NCBI GenBank assembly: GCA_003483345.1
Contig: DMWH01000003.1
Coordinates: forward strand, 1-17,115
Direction: 5' to 3'
DNA from: Clostridiales bacterium
GTDB taxonomy: Bacteria; Bacillota; Clostridia; Tissierellales; Sedimentibacteraceae
Length of the DNA stretch: 17,115 nt
Positions 1 through 7,149 of this stretch are shown one piece after another; the stretch's first letter is position 1; each line of letters starts with the position of its first letter. The translations under genes were made by a program, and so were the position numbers. The notes beneath the pieces were generated by a model. It searched no databases, had not been told where the DNA came from, and saw only the letters and a program-made list of their open reading frames with translations.

Positions 1-1
1 A

Positions 2-220
2 TTTACGAAAGATATTGTATTCGAATTTATTTTTATGGTAGCATATTGTATATTATTAATTTTAGGTCTTGGATTTGAGATATCATCATCATTATTCTTA
101 CTTGTTTCAATGACATATTTAATGAGGGGACAATTGTTAAAGAATTCAATATATACATTAATAACCATGGCTTTCATATTAATTGTATTTAAGACAGTGT
201 TTCAAGTTATTTTACCTTAA
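2..220 (+). CDS. tctB: TctB-family small subunit of tripartite tricarboxylate-type transporter, 5' end outside window
   Basis: The reading frame is open from base 2, so this is the C-terminal 72 residues of a gene that begins upstream. What remains is almost all hydrophobic: two membrane segments separated by a short basic loop (LMRGQLLKNS), ending in FQVILP. TctB proteins typically have four membrane helices and end with a Phe-rich helix and a Leu-Pro tail, which fits. The family is the small, poorly conserved membrane subunit of solute-binding-protein-dependent secondary transporters that take up carboxylates. The stop codon at 218-220 overlaps the ribosome binding site of the tctA-like gene, which starts 11 bases later, so the two are co-transcribed. 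The solute-binding subunit (TctC) is not in the window and may lie upstream. The sequence alone is weak; the neighbouring gene makes the call fairly safe. Confidence 0.8.
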   Translation, partial: FTKDIVFEFIFMVAYCILLILGLGFEISSSLFLLVSMTYLMRGQLLKNSIYTLITMAFILIVFKTVFQVILP

Positions 221-231
221 GGAGTGATATA

Positions 232-1740
232 ATGGATGTTATGCAATACTTATTAATACCATTTACAGATCCAATGCTATCAGTTCTAGTAGCTATTGGT
301 GTATTTGTTGGAATATATGTAGGGGCTATACCAGGCTTATCTGGTACAATGGCAGTATCTCTTCTAGTATCGTTTACATTTGGTTGGGAAACTAATTCCG
401 CAATCTCATTAATGATGGGGATTTATTCCGGTGCTGTATATGGAGGCTCAAGATCCGCAATACTATTAAATATTCCGGGTGCTCCTGCTGCTGTAGCTAC
501 TAGTTTTGATGGGTATCCATTGGCTAAAAAAGGACTAGCAGGGGAAACTATTGGAGTTGCAACAGTTTCATCTGTATTGGGCGGTTTACTTGGTTGTATA
601 GCTTTAGCTTTTTTTGCACCTATTGTTTCAAAAGTAGCTTTGAAATTTGCACCTAGAGATTTCTTGTTATTGGCTTTTATGGGTATGATGTTAGTAAGCA
701 GCTTAGGGTCCAAGTCATTAGCAAGAGCTCTGGTTACAGCTGCTATAGGTGTTTTATTAGGAACTGTAGGTATGGACCCAATTAGTGCATATCCTAGATT
801 TACCTTTGGTAGTACAAATTTGCTGACAGGTGTAGATTATATAACTGCAATGATAGGTTTATTTGGGGTTTCAGAGGCACTATTACAAATCAGGGATTTA
901 GACATTGAAGCAGTAAAACAAAAGATTGACAGAATCATACCTTATTTTTCATCAATAAAGAAGAATTTTCCTTTAACTATACGTTCATCTATACTAGGCA
1001 TAATTGTAGGTGCTTTACCTGGAGCCGGTGGAGATATAGCTGCATTATTGGCATATGATCAAGCAAAAAGAACTGTTCGGAACCCAGAGACTCCTTTTGG
1101 ACATGGTGCTGTAGAGGGAGTAATAGCTCCTGAAACAGCAAATAACGCTGCTATTGGCGGTGCATTTATACCTATGTTAACTCTGGGTATTCCAGGAGAT
1201 GCAGTAACGGCTGTTATGATAGGTGCATTATTAATTCACGGTTTACAGCCTGGGCCGATGTTAATGCAAGAAACACCACATTTGTTTTATCTAATAGTTA
1301 GTACCTTAGCTATCTCAAACGTATTTTTATTAATATTTGGTCTTACTGGGATTAAGATATTTACTAAGTTAGTTGAAATTCCAAAAGGTAGATTGTTACC
1401 AATTATAATAATATTATCTGTAATTGGTACATATGCAGTTAATAATAGTTTAACTGATATTTTATGGATGGTAGGTTTTGGTATCTTAGGGTATTTCTTA
1501 AAAGTGTATGATTATCCTGTTGCACCTACAGTACTTGGTATAATACTAGCAGGTTTAATCGAAAATAACTATAGAAGAGCTGTTATATCAGCAGGTTCAA
1601 TTTTGAAATTAGTTGGTGGCATATTTACTAGTCCACTTTCAATAATCTTGCTAGGAATAATTATATTTTCATTCGTAACACAATCCGATAAATATAATGA
1701 ATGGCGAGATAAAAGAGATGCAAATAAGGTTACTAAATAA
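232..1740 (+). CDS. tctA: TctA-family large membrane subunit of tripartite tricarboxylate-type transporter
   Basis: The 502-residue protein has the usual TctA length and is hydrophobic throughout, with about 10-12 membrane helices. Family hallmarks are clear: GAIPGLSGTM at residues 31-40, and the stretch from YGGSRSAILL (70-79) to IPGAPAAVATSFDGYPLAKK (81-100). A second glycine-rich repeat appears as GALPGAGGDIA near residues 261-271, reflecting the internal duplication of the family. TctA is the main translocation subunit, driven by an ion gradient and fed by an extracytoplasmic TctC binding protein. The ATG follows AAGGAG at 219-224 with 7-nt spacing. The gene lies between tctB and aroD on the same strand. 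The substrate cannot be read from the sequence: family members carry citrate, tartrate, terephthalate and other carboxylates, and the aroD neighbour makes a cyclic hydroxy acid worth considering. Confidence 0.95.
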   Translation: MDVMQYLLIPFTDPMLSVLVAIGVFVGIYVGAIPGLSGTMAVSLLVSFTFGWETNSAISLMMGIYSGAVYGGSRSAILLNIPGAPAAVATSFDGYPLAKKGLAGETIGVATVSSVLGGLLGCIALAFFAPIVSKVALKFAPRDFLLLAFMGMMLVSSLGSKSLARALVTAAIGVLLGTVGMDPISAYPRFTFGSTNLLTGVDYITAMIGLFGVSEALLQIRDLDIEAVKQKIDRIIPYFSSIKKNFPLTIRSSILGIIVGALPGAGGDIAALLAYDQAKRTVRNPETPFGHGAVEGVIAPETANNAAIGGAFIPMLTLGIPGDAVTAVMIGALLIHGLQPGPMLMQETPHLFYLIVSTLAISNVFLLIFGLTGIKIFTKLVEIPKGRLLPIIIILSVIGTYAVNNSLTDILWMVGFGILGYFLKVYDYPVAPTVLGIILAGLIENNYRRAVISAGSILKLVGGIFTSPLSIILLGIIIFSFVTQSDKYNEWRDKRDANKVTK

Positions 1741-1777
1741 TTACATTTTTAATGTAATTATCGTTATTAAGGATAAT
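1741..1777 (+). promoter_or_regulatory. two small hairpins in the tctA-aroD gap
   Basis: TTACATT (1741-1747) and AATGTAA (1751-1757) form a perfect 7-bp stem directly after the tctA stop. ATTATC (1757-1762) and GATAAT (1772-1777) can form a second, competing stem. No T-run follows, so neither is a classical terminator. They may stabilise or process the mRNA between the genes; this is inference. Confidence 0.3.
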
Positions 1778-1791
1778 ATTGAGGTGATAAA

Positions 1792-2559
1792 TTGAAAACT
1801 ATTACAATAAGAAATATTACCATTGGCGAAGGTCTCCCTAAAATTATAGTACCAATTGTAGCTAAGACAAAAGAATCTATTATTGATAAAGCACGAATTT
1901 TTAATAATCTTAAAATAGACTTTGTAGAGTGGAGAGTGGATTTCTACGAGGATGTTTTTAATATAGAAAATCTGTTAAATACATTAAAGGATTTAAGAGC
2001 AACAATTCCAAACATCCCAATTCTATTTACATTTAGAACAAAAAAAGAGGGCGGAGAAAAGGAAATATCAATGAGCGAATATACTGCGTTAAATAAATCT
2101 GCAGCCCAATCAGGTAACGCGGATTTAATAGATGTTGAAATATTCTCAGGAGATGATGTCGTTAATGAAAATATAACAAATATACATGAAGCAGGAGTAT
2201 TGGTTGTAGGTTCAAACCACGATTTTTTCAAAACACCGGATAAAGATGACATAGTATCAAGACTAAGGAGGATGCAACACATGGGAGCTGATATCCCAAA
2301 AATAGCTGTAATGCCGCAATCAACAGAGGACGTATTGATATTATTATCAGCTACTGCTGAAATGCATACTAAATATGCAGATAGACCAATAATAACAATG
2401 TCAATGGGACCTTTAGGTGTAATTAGTAGACTCTCAGGAGAAGTCTTTGGTTCATCAATGACATTTGGAGCTGTAGGGGATATTTCAGCACCCGGACAAA
2501 TTCCGGCAGATGAGCTAGCTGCTACTCTGGAAATATTGCATAAGTCACTATGCTTGTAA
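1792..2559 (+). CDS. aroD: type I 3-dehydroquinate dehydratase
   Basis: This enzyme converts 3-dehydroquinate to 3-dehydroshikimate in the cytoplasm, the third step of the shikimate pathway, and can also serve quinate or shikimate breakdown. The 255 residues match the usual type I length. The expected residues of the Schiff-base mechanism are present at the Salmonella AroD numbering: E46, R48 and D50 (VEWRVDFYE), E86, catalytic H143 (GSNHDFFKTP), the Schiff-base lysine K170 (PKIAVMP), R213, S232 and Q236 (GDISAPGQIP). The start is TTG at 1792, with GAGGTG at 1781-1786 and 5-nt spacing; no in-frame ATG fits better. It lies 51 bases after tctA on the same strand, so read-through from the transporter genes is likely. 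No other aromatic-pathway gene is in the window, which suggests a role tied to the transporter, though a housekeeping role cannot be excluded. Confidence 0.96.
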   Translation: MKTITIRNITIGEGLPKIIVPIVAKTKESIIDKARIFNNLKIDFVEWRVDFYEDVFNIENLLNTLKDLRATIPNIPILFTFRTKKEGGEKEISMSEYTALNKSAAQSGNADLIDVEIFSGDDVVNENITNIHEAGVLVVGSNHDFFKTPDKDDIVSRLRRMQHMGADIPKIAVMPQSTEDVLILLSATAEMHTKYADRPIITMSMGPLGVISRLSGEVFGSSMTFGAVGDISAPGQIPADELAATLEILHKSLCL

Positions 2560-2625
2560 TTGTAAATATAATAAACCAAATAATAATATAAATGCGAATT
2601 AATCGGATTAGTTAATTTGACTGAG

Positions 2626-2674
2626 CCTTGTATATCAAGGTAAAATACTGAATATACTAAAGCAATTGATTGCT
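2626..2674. other. short hairpins in the aroD-lysR convergent gap
   Basis: The 169-bp gap between the convergent aroD and LysR genes holds CCTTG-N5-CAAGG (2626-2640) and AGCAAT-TG-ATTGCT (2661-2674). Neither is followed by a clear T-run on either strand, so I do not call a terminator. Nothing else is recognisable in the gap. Confidence 0.3.
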
Positions 2675-2728
2675 AACCCAAGGAGTTTAAGAGTTAAATA
2701 CGTTTATTATTAAAATTAAAAAATAAGT

Positions 2729-3610
2729 TCACTCAGTAAGATTAAAATTATTTATAATAAAATCCCTTGTTTTAGCAGCCGCAGGAGATAAGTATTTGTC
2801 ATCTGTCCAACACAAGTAAATTTCTCTTTTTAACGGCATGTTACAAATCCTTACTGTATTGACATGTTTGTGCATGGATGGTATTTCTGGTACTATGGAA
2901 ATTCCGAAATTAAGAGAAACAAATGAAATGACAGCATTGCATTCTTCAGCTTCAAAAACTATTTTAGGAGAAAAATTATACCGTGCAAATATTTCATCAA
3001 CAGTGCTCCTAAGAGAGCTGCTTTTATTTAAAGCAACAAACGGTTCGTCGATTATATCAGAAATTTCAATGCATTTTCTTTGAGAAAAGGGATGCTTTTT
3101 CGGCACAATCAAATGAAGCTGTTGACTGAAGATTTTCACGCATTTAAGGCTTTTATCAGGTTTCGGGCAAAATGCCAGTTGGATTTTATTGCTTTTTAAG
3201 TCCCTTATAAGCTGTTCACCCAAATTCTGAATCAATGAAAACTTTATTAAGCGATTTGAATCATTTTCATAGAATTTTTTAATCATCTCAGGGATAAATT
3301 TTGAACTTATACTATAAATATATCCAAGAGACACCTCTCCCATTGAAGAATCTGCAACGGTTTTTAGCATTATAGTGCCTTCATCCAATATATCCAATGA
3401 TTTCTCAACATATTTAAGAAACAGCTCACCGGGATTACTTAGTTTTATCTTTTTCCCATGTCTTTCAAACAACTTAATATTTAATTCGCTTTCTAATTGA
3501 GAAATTGAATAACTTAAGCTTGGTTGGGCAATATGAAGTATTCCGGCAGCTTTCGTATAATTCTCTACTTTAGCTAATACACGAAAATAATGCAATTGTT
3601 GTAATGTCAT
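2729..3610 (-). CDS. LysR-type transcriptional regulator
   Basis: A DNA-binding regulator of standard LysR length (293 residues from the chosen start). The N-terminal winged helix-turn-helix spans about residues 1-60, with the typical pattern MTLQQLHYF, then YTKAAGILHIAQPSLSYSIS and LFERHGKKIKLS. The rest is the two-lobed effector-binding domain that senses a small ligand. I chose the ATG at 3610 because AGGAGG lies 10 nt upstream on the reverse strand; an in-frame ATG eight codons earlier (3634) has no ribosome binding site. The gene diverges from an EamA transporter and converges on aroD. A LysR-type operator overlaps its own promoter, indicating autoregulation, and the divergent transporter is the likeliest target. 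The ligand is unknown; tctBA-aroD is a less likely second target because its promoter lies outside the window. Confidence 0.95.
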   Translation of the reverse strand: MTLQQLHYFRVLAKVENYTKAAGILHIAQPSLSYSISQLESELNIKLFERHGKKIKLSNPGELFLKYVEKSLDILDEGTIMLKTVADSSMGEVSLGYIYSISSKFIPEMIKKFYENDSNRLIKFSLIQNLGEQLIRDLKSNKIQLAFCPKPDKSLKCVKIFSQQLHLIVPKKHPFSQRKCIEISDIIDEPFVALNKSSSLRSTVDEIFARYNFSPKIVFEAEECNAVISFVSLNFGISIVPEIPSMHKHVNTVRICNMPLKREIYLCWTDDKYLSPAAAKTRDFIINNFNLTE

Positions 3611-3682
3611 CTCAACCAAACCTCCTAATATCAAAATAAGCGGTAAGATGTTAATACTAAGTGCGGCTTAATAATTATAGCT

Positions 3683-3711
3683 ATTATACCAGATTATTTA
3701 TAGAATGTCTC
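3683..3711 (-). promoter_or_regulatory. sigma-A-type promoter of the LysR gene
   Basis: On the reverse strand TATAAT (complement of 3683-3688) is preceded by TGG, giving an extended -10. GAGACA (complement of 3706-3711) sits 17 nt upstream as a -35 with four matches to TTGACA. The leader to the ATG is about 65-70 nt. Confidence 0.65.
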
Positions 3712-3716
3712 TATAA
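3698..3716. promoter_or_regulatory. LysR-type operator (T-N11-A box)
   Basis: A perfect inverted repeat, TTATAGA-N5-TCTATAA. It contains ATAG-N7-CTAT (3700-3714) and fits the T-N11-A consensus of LysR-family binding sites. It overlaps the -35 of the LysR gene, where such regulators usually repress themselves while acting on the divergent gene. A second, weaker activation half-site was not identified. Confidence 0.6.
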
Positions 3717-3730
3717 TTTTAAAAAAATTT

Positions 3731-3787
3731 TGTCATTGCTATGATACTATCATCATGAACCGAAGGGTAAGAACCTCAAGGATGACA
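3731..3787. repeat. 57-bp inverted-repeat element, degenerate copy
   Basis: It begins TGTCATT (3731-3737) and ends AAGGATGACA (3778-3787), with an interior TGAACCGAAGGGTAAGAACC (3756-3775). Ends and interior resemble the clearer 59-bp element at 6229-6287 (TGTCATTCTGAACG, GTGAAGAATCTC, CAGGATGACA). I read it as a decayed or internally rearranged member of the same family, lying in the LysR-EamA gap. Confidence 0.5.
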
Positions 3788-3854
3788 GATTGACAGGGTT
3801 TGAGCAGTGACAAGTTGAGAGTACTGTAGGTAAATCTTAGTGTAAAACAAAATA

Positions 3855-3883
3855 TTGAATGATTTTTATTTTTATAATATAAT
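3855..3883 (+). promoter_or_regulatory. candidate promoter for the EamA transporter gene
   Basis: TTGAAT (3855-3860), a 17-nt spacer and TATAAT (3878-3883) form a good sigma-A promoter on the forward strand. Transcription would start near 3890, about 120 nt before the chosen start codon. The surrounding AT-richness makes chance -10 matches common, so this is a candidate only. Confidence 0.5.
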
Positions 3884-3889
3884 ATTTAA

Positions 3890-4012
3890 AACGTTTGCAT
3901 TAAGATGATACATCTTGTCTTTGTCTCAAATAGATATACGGTTATTGAATAACAGGGTGGCAGAATTTCAAAATCCTGAGAATTTAGAATTTCTATGGAA
4001 AGCAGGAATGAA
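3890..4012 (+). other. untranslated leader of the EamA gene
   Basis: This stretch, not explained by any gene, contains a perfect small hairpin AAGATG-ATA-CATCTT (3902-3916) and a second inverted pair, GTTATT/AATAAC (3941-3953). It also carries AACAGGGTGGCAG (3951-3963), which superficially resembles the conserved T-box end. No terminator or specifier stem was found, so no riboswitch class is assigned. Confidence 0.3.
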
Positions 4013-4912
4013 ATGGAAAGTGTGAATAAATACAAATATATGGGTTTTATTTTACTTCAAAGTGTAATATACGGGTTTGGAAATCCACTGACCAAAATTG
4101 CCTTTAAAAGCATTACTCCCTTTTGGAGTCTTTCAGTTCGATTCACAATTGCTTTTATAGTTTTCATGTTATTTTTCGGCAAGCGTATAATTAGCTCTTT
4201 AAAAAGCGTAGAGCCAAAGGATTATCTACCTGCCGGCATATGTATGGCAACAGCTTACATTACGTGTAATCTTGCATTGAGCTGGACTTCTGCAACAAAT
4301 GTCGGATTTTTAATGAGTCTGCCTGTAATATTTGCACCAATACTTGCACTCTTGATATATAAGGTTAAATACAGGCTGATACACATACCTGTACAAATTG
4401 TAGTCGTTATCGGATTATATCTTCTCTGCTTTGATGGAGAAAAATTAGTTTTTGGAAAAGGAGAGATTACCGCATTAATCACAGCCATATCCATAGCAGG
4501 AGCCCTGGTATTTGGAGAAGAATCTCTTAAGCAGCTGGATGCCGTAGCCTTATCTGCTGTCCAAGCCGGCATAACTGCTTTAATAAGCCTGCCCTGTGCA
4601 TTGATAATTGAAAATACTGAAATTTTAGTCCATGTTACTATACCAGCCTGGTTAGTGGTTTTGTATTTGGCGATATTTTGTACCAATATTGCCTACATGC
4701 TTCAAAATTCAGCTCTAAAATACATATCAGCATCAACTGTGTCAATGCTTCAATGCACACAGCCCATTCTAACGGCAATAATTTCTTATTTGCTTCTTAG
4801 AGAAAAGCTTAGCACTTTAGGAATTATAGGAGCTGCAATAATAATCTTATGTATAATTGCAGAAAATATAATTACTACAAAAGAACAGTCTGCTTCCAAA
4901 AATCTTGTCTAA
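4013..4912 (+). CDS. EamA/DMT-family transporter
   Basis: A 299-residue integral membrane protein of the drug/metabolite transporter superfamily, with about ten helices arranged as two EamA repeats (roughly residues 10-140 and 150-288). Typical features are the N-terminal GFGNPLTKIAFKSITPFWSL, the LSWTSATNVGFLMSLPVIFAPILA region closing the first repeat, and ALKYISASTVSMLQCTQPIL with LLLREKLSTLGIIGAAIIIL in the second. I prefer the ATG at 4013, with AGGA six bases upstream; an in-frame ATG at 3995 would add six residues but has no ribosome binding site. It diverges from the LysR regulator, a common arrangement in which the regulator controls export or uptake of its effector. The family moves amino acids, nucleosides and other metabolites, usually outward; the substrate cannot be predicted. 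Confidence 0.9.
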   Translation: MESVNKYKYMGFILLQSVIYGFGNPLTKIAFKSITPFWSLSVRFTIAFIVFMLFFGKRIISSLKSVEPKDYLPAGICMATAYITCNLALSWTSATNVGFLMSLPVIFAPILALLIYKVKYRLIHIPVQIVVVIGLYLLCFDGEKLVFGKGEITALITAISIAGALVFGEESLKQLDAVALSAVQAGITALISLPCALIIENTEILVHVTIPAWLVVLYLAIFCTNIAYMLQNSALKYISASTVSMLQCTQPILTAIISYLLLREKLSTLGIIGAAIIILCIIAENIITTKEQSASKNLV

Positions 4913-4967
4913 AAAAATAGTAATTTTCTAATCCCTTTCTGTATAAACATAAATAGGGGGGATATTT

Positions 4968-5459
4968 ATGTTTATTAAAAAAAATCAGTTTTATATTATC
5001 ATTGCAGTTATAGTTTTTTTAATGGCTGTATATATGATTTATTCCATTAGGAAGGACAATCGTTTAAACAATAACGAAGAAAATGTAATTAAATTGGTAG
5101 AGGATTTTGGAAGCACTCTGAAGAATGTGCCTCTTTTGGCACCAAGAGATGAAGTTATACAAGCAATTAAAGATAATTATAGTCCATATGTTACGGATGA
5201 GCTTATGAAAAATTGGATTGCTCATCCGAGGAGGGCTCCGGGAAGAACTACGTCGAGCCCATGGCCTGACAGGATTGAAATTAATGAAGTTGAAAGGCTG
5301 TCTGAGGATGAATATTCAATAAAAGGAAGAATTGTGGAAGTTACAAGCACTGAGGCTGAAGGCGGTGGGGCTGCTGCTTTCAGACCTGTTGAATTGATTT
5401 TAAAAAGGACAGGAAACAAGTGGCTTATAGATAAAATAATAATAAGAAATTATGAATGA
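4968..5459 (+). CDS. conserved hypothetical protein with one N-terminal membrane anchor
   Basis: A 163-residue protein whose residues 8-26 form a single membrane segment flanked by KK and RKDNR, so the rest should face outward. There is no lipobox cysteine. The soluble part contains a distinctive block, APGRTTSSPWPDRIEI (residues 90-105), then alternating hydrophobic strands (YSIKGRIVEV, RPVELILKR, KWLIDKIIIR) typical of a small alpha/beta or NTF2-like fold. I recall this block from uncharacterised Firmicutes proteins, which is recollection and not a search. ATG follows AGGGGGG with 7-8 nt spacing. It stands alone between the EamA gene and the Hsp20 promoter; co-transcription with EamA across 55 bp is possible. 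Function unknown. Confidence 0.8.
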   Translation: MFIKKNQFYIIIAVIVFLMAVYMIYSIRKDNRLNNNEENVIKLVEDFGSTLKNVPLLAPRDEVIQAIKDNYSPYVTDELMKNWIAHPRRAPGRTTSSPWPDRIEINEVERLSEDEYSIKGRIVEVTSTEAEGGGAAAFRPVELILKRTGNKWLIDKIIIRNYE

Positions 5460-5569
5460 CAAACAGAAAATCTTGGAAAAACCATTAGGTTCGTCCGACT
5501 AATAGTAAACGGAATTAGACAAGCGTAAGAAAAAGGTAAAAAATAATAAAATATTTTTTCTAAAGGTAG

Positions 5570-5598
5570 TTGACAAATGTTAGAAACAATGTTATATT
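5570..5598 (+). promoter_or_regulatory. sigma-A promoter of the Hsp20 gene
   Basis: TTGACA (5570-5575), a 17-nt spacer and TATATT (5593-5598): a perfect -35 and near-consensus -10. The predicted start near 5605 places CIRCE in the first transcribed bases. Confidence 0.88.
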
Positions 5599-5609
5599 AC
5601 ATTTAGGGA

Positions 5610-5636
5610 TTAGCACTCAACAAGTTAAAGTGCTAA
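5610..5636. promoter_or_regulatory. CIRCE operator (HrcA binding site)
   Basis: TTAGCACTC (5610-5618), N9, AAGTGCTAA (5628-5636). This is the CIRCE element TTAGCACTC-N9-GAGTGCTAA with one change in the right arm. It lies just after the promoter, where HrcA represses transcription until heat or unfolded protein titrates GroEL. hrcA itself is not in the window. Confidence 0.93.
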
Positions 5637-5664
5637 CAACAACAGAGATAAAGGAGTGTTGAAC

Positions 5665-6120
5665 ATGGCTGGATTAGTACCTTACAACAGAAGGAACAGA
5701 GGTTTGGTTGACAGAGGTTTCAGCGATTTTAGGGACTTTTACAACATGCTTGATGACTTTTTCTACGATGCCTGGCCATCTAAAAAATACTTTGCAAGAG
5801 ATACATTTAAAATCGACGTACAGGAAAATGACAATGAATACTTAGTAGAAGCAGAACTTCCCGGTGTTAACAGGGATGAAGTCAATATTGAAATGAACGA
5901 AGGAAGACTGAATATTTCAATACAAAGAGAAGAAAGCATCAATGAAGAAAACAAAAATTACGTTCATAAGGAAAGACGTTTCAGCTCTATGAGTAGAAGT
6001 CTATATTTAGATGATGCAAAGTCTACCGGCATTAAAGCAAAACTTGAAAACGGGGTATTGAGCATTATTGTTCCTAAGGAAAACAAACCAAACAAATCAG
6101 TAAAAATTGATATTGAATAA
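5665..6120 (+). CDS. Hsp20/alpha-crystallin small heat-shock protein
   Basis: A cytoplasmic ATP-independent chaperone of 151 residues, the usual size for clostridial Hsp18-type proteins. The N-terminal arm is rich in Arg, Phe and Asp. The alpha-crystallin domain runs from about residue 47 to 140, with FKIDVQENDNEYLVEAELPG (48-67), the inserted loop SINEENKNYVHKERRFSS and the signature ENGVLSIIVPK (128-138). The tail has I148-x-I150, the motif that docks neighbouring dimers. I chose the ATG at 5665, eight bases after AAGGAG; GTG and TTG codons just upstream overlap that ribosome binding site and are unlikely starts. The gene is monocistronic, bounded by its own promoter and CIRCE upstream and a strong terminator downstream, so it should be heat-inducible through HrcA. 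Confidence 0.95.
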   Translation: MAGLVPYNRRNRGLVDRGFSDFRDFYNMLDDFFYDAWPSKKYFARDTFKIDVQENDNEYLVEAELPGVNRDEVNIEMNEGRLNISIQREESINEENKNYVHKERRFSSMSRSLYLDDAKSTGIKAKLENGVLSIIVPKENKPNKSVKIDIE

Positions 6121-6128
6121 TCAAACTT

Positions 6129-6163
6129 AAAGCATGTGGTCATAATTTCCACATGCTTTTTTT
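6129..6163 (+). terminator. rho-independent terminator of the Hsp20 gene
   Basis: AAAGCATGTGG (6129-6139) pairs perfectly with CCACATGCTTT (6149-6159) across a 9-nt loop, followed by a T-run ending at 6163. It begins nine bases after the stop codon. Confidence 0.92.
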
Positions 6164-6228
6164 ATTGAAAAAGTATGTTATTATTAGTAGTGGTTCTTAG
6201 CTGTAATTGCTATGAATAACCCGCAGGG

Positions 6229-6287
6229 TGTCATTCTGAACGCAGTGAAGAATCTCATGAGATCCTTCGCATACGCTCAGGATGACA
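6229..6287. repeat. 59-bp imperfect inverted-repeat element
   Basis: Left arm TGTCATTCTGAACGCAGTG followed by AAGAATCTC; right arm AGATCCTTCGCATACGCTC followed by AGGATGACA. The right arm read in reverse closely matches the left, so the whole forms a long imperfect hairpin. It lies between the Hsp20 terminator and the ABC operon. Elements of this look are scattered in many clostridial genomes; here they resemble a small non-autonomous mobile repeat. No transposase is present. Confidence 0.75.
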
Positions 6288-6367
6288 ACCGGATTGTAAA
6301 CAATTAATAAAATTGAACAAAATCATGCAGTATTTCGTCAATATAAAAAACAAAAAAAGGAGTAATT

Positions 6368-7138
6368 ATGTCTGAAGTTTTAAGATTAGAGCATGTAAGT
6401 AAAAGTTTCGGAAGCAAGGATGTTTTAAAAGACATAAATTTCAGTGTGAATAGCGGTGAAATTATCGGATATATAGGTTCTAACGGTGCCGGCAAGACTA
6501 CAACAATCAAAATAATTTTAGGTCTTATAGACGATTATCAAGGGGATGTTTTTATTTTTGGAGAAAAAGTAAAAGGACAGTTTGAATATAAAAAAAGAAT
6601 AGGCTATGTACCTGAAGTATCTGATATGTATGATAATTTAACCGCATATGAATATTTGAGCTTTATAGGAATGTTATACGGTATAGGGGAAGATAAGGCT
6701 GTAAAAAAAGGAAAAGAAATGATGAGTGTCTTTGGTATAGACGATGCCATTAACGGCAGAATTCATACATTTTCCAAAGGAATGAGACAAAAGCTGTCAA
6801 TTATCACCGGAATGATTCATAATCCTGATATTTTATTTTTGGATGAACCCTTGGGAGGAATAGATGCCAACAGTGTATTGGTTTTTAAAGAAGTATTGAA
6901 AAATTTAAAAAAAGAAGGTAAAACAATTTTTTATTCTTCTCACATTTTGGAAGTTGTTGAGAAACTAAGCGACAGAATACTCCTTATAAATGAAGGGGAA
7001 ATAGTTATAGACGGAACAGTGGCAGATGTAATGAGCATGCAGTCGGATTCATCATTAGAGTCAATATTTAATTATGTTACCGGATTTCATGATTATGAAA
7101 TGCTTGCAAAAAAATATACGGATGTATTTATGAGCTGA
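6368..7138 (+). CDS. ABC transporter ATP-binding protein
   Basis: A 256-residue ATPase subunit that powers the membrane protein encoded next. All motifs are intact: Walker A GSNGAGKT (37-44), signature FSKGMRQ (135-141), Walker B ILFLDE (155-160) and the switch histidine H192 in FYSSHILE. The Q-loop position reads GYVPEVSDMY, with Glu83 instead of Gln; this is common among ABC-2-type exporter ATPases such as those of the CcmA/NatA type. The ATG follows AAAAGGAG with 6-7 nt spacing. It begins a run of three same-strand genes with 11- and 18-nt gaps, so an operon is likely. The exported substrate is unknown; polypeptide, lipid, drug or ion efflux are all possible for this class. Confidence 0.95.
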   Translation: MSEVLRLEHVSKSFGSKDVLKDINFSVNSGEIIGYIGSNGAGKTTTIKIILGLIDDYQGDVFIFGEKVKGQFEYKKRIGYVPEVSDMYDNLTAYEYLSFIGMLYGIGEDKAVKKGKEMMSVFGIDDAINGRIHTFSKGMRQKLSIITGMIHNPDILFLDEPLGGIDANSVLVFKEVLKNLKKEGKTIFYSSHILEVVEKLSDRILLINEGEIVIDGTVADVMSMQSDSSLESIFNYVTGFHDYEMLAKKYTDVFMS

Positions 7139-7149
7139 CGGGGTCTGAT

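Noticed and set aside
1944..2579. long reverse-strand open frame across aroD
   Set aside because: It is the antisense shadow of a gene with every catalytic residue of AroD, and its product is low-complexity Ser/Ile-rich with no ribosome binding site.
3731..3748. TTGTCA with TGATACTAT as a forward promoter for the EamA gene
   Set aside because: The spacing between the elements is far too short, and the bases belong to the inverted-repeat element; the TTGAAT-N17-TATAAT further downstream is better.
3951..3963. AACAGGGTGGCAG, resembling the conserved end of a T-box leader
   Set aside because: The usual continuation (ACCGCG), the specifier stem and a terminator/antiterminator pair are missing, and the downstream gene is not a tRNA synthetase or amino-acid biosynthesis gene.
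4255..4686. reverse-strand open frame inside the EamA gene
   Set aside because: It overlaps a well-supported membrane transporter gene, has no ribosome binding site and gives no recognisable protein.
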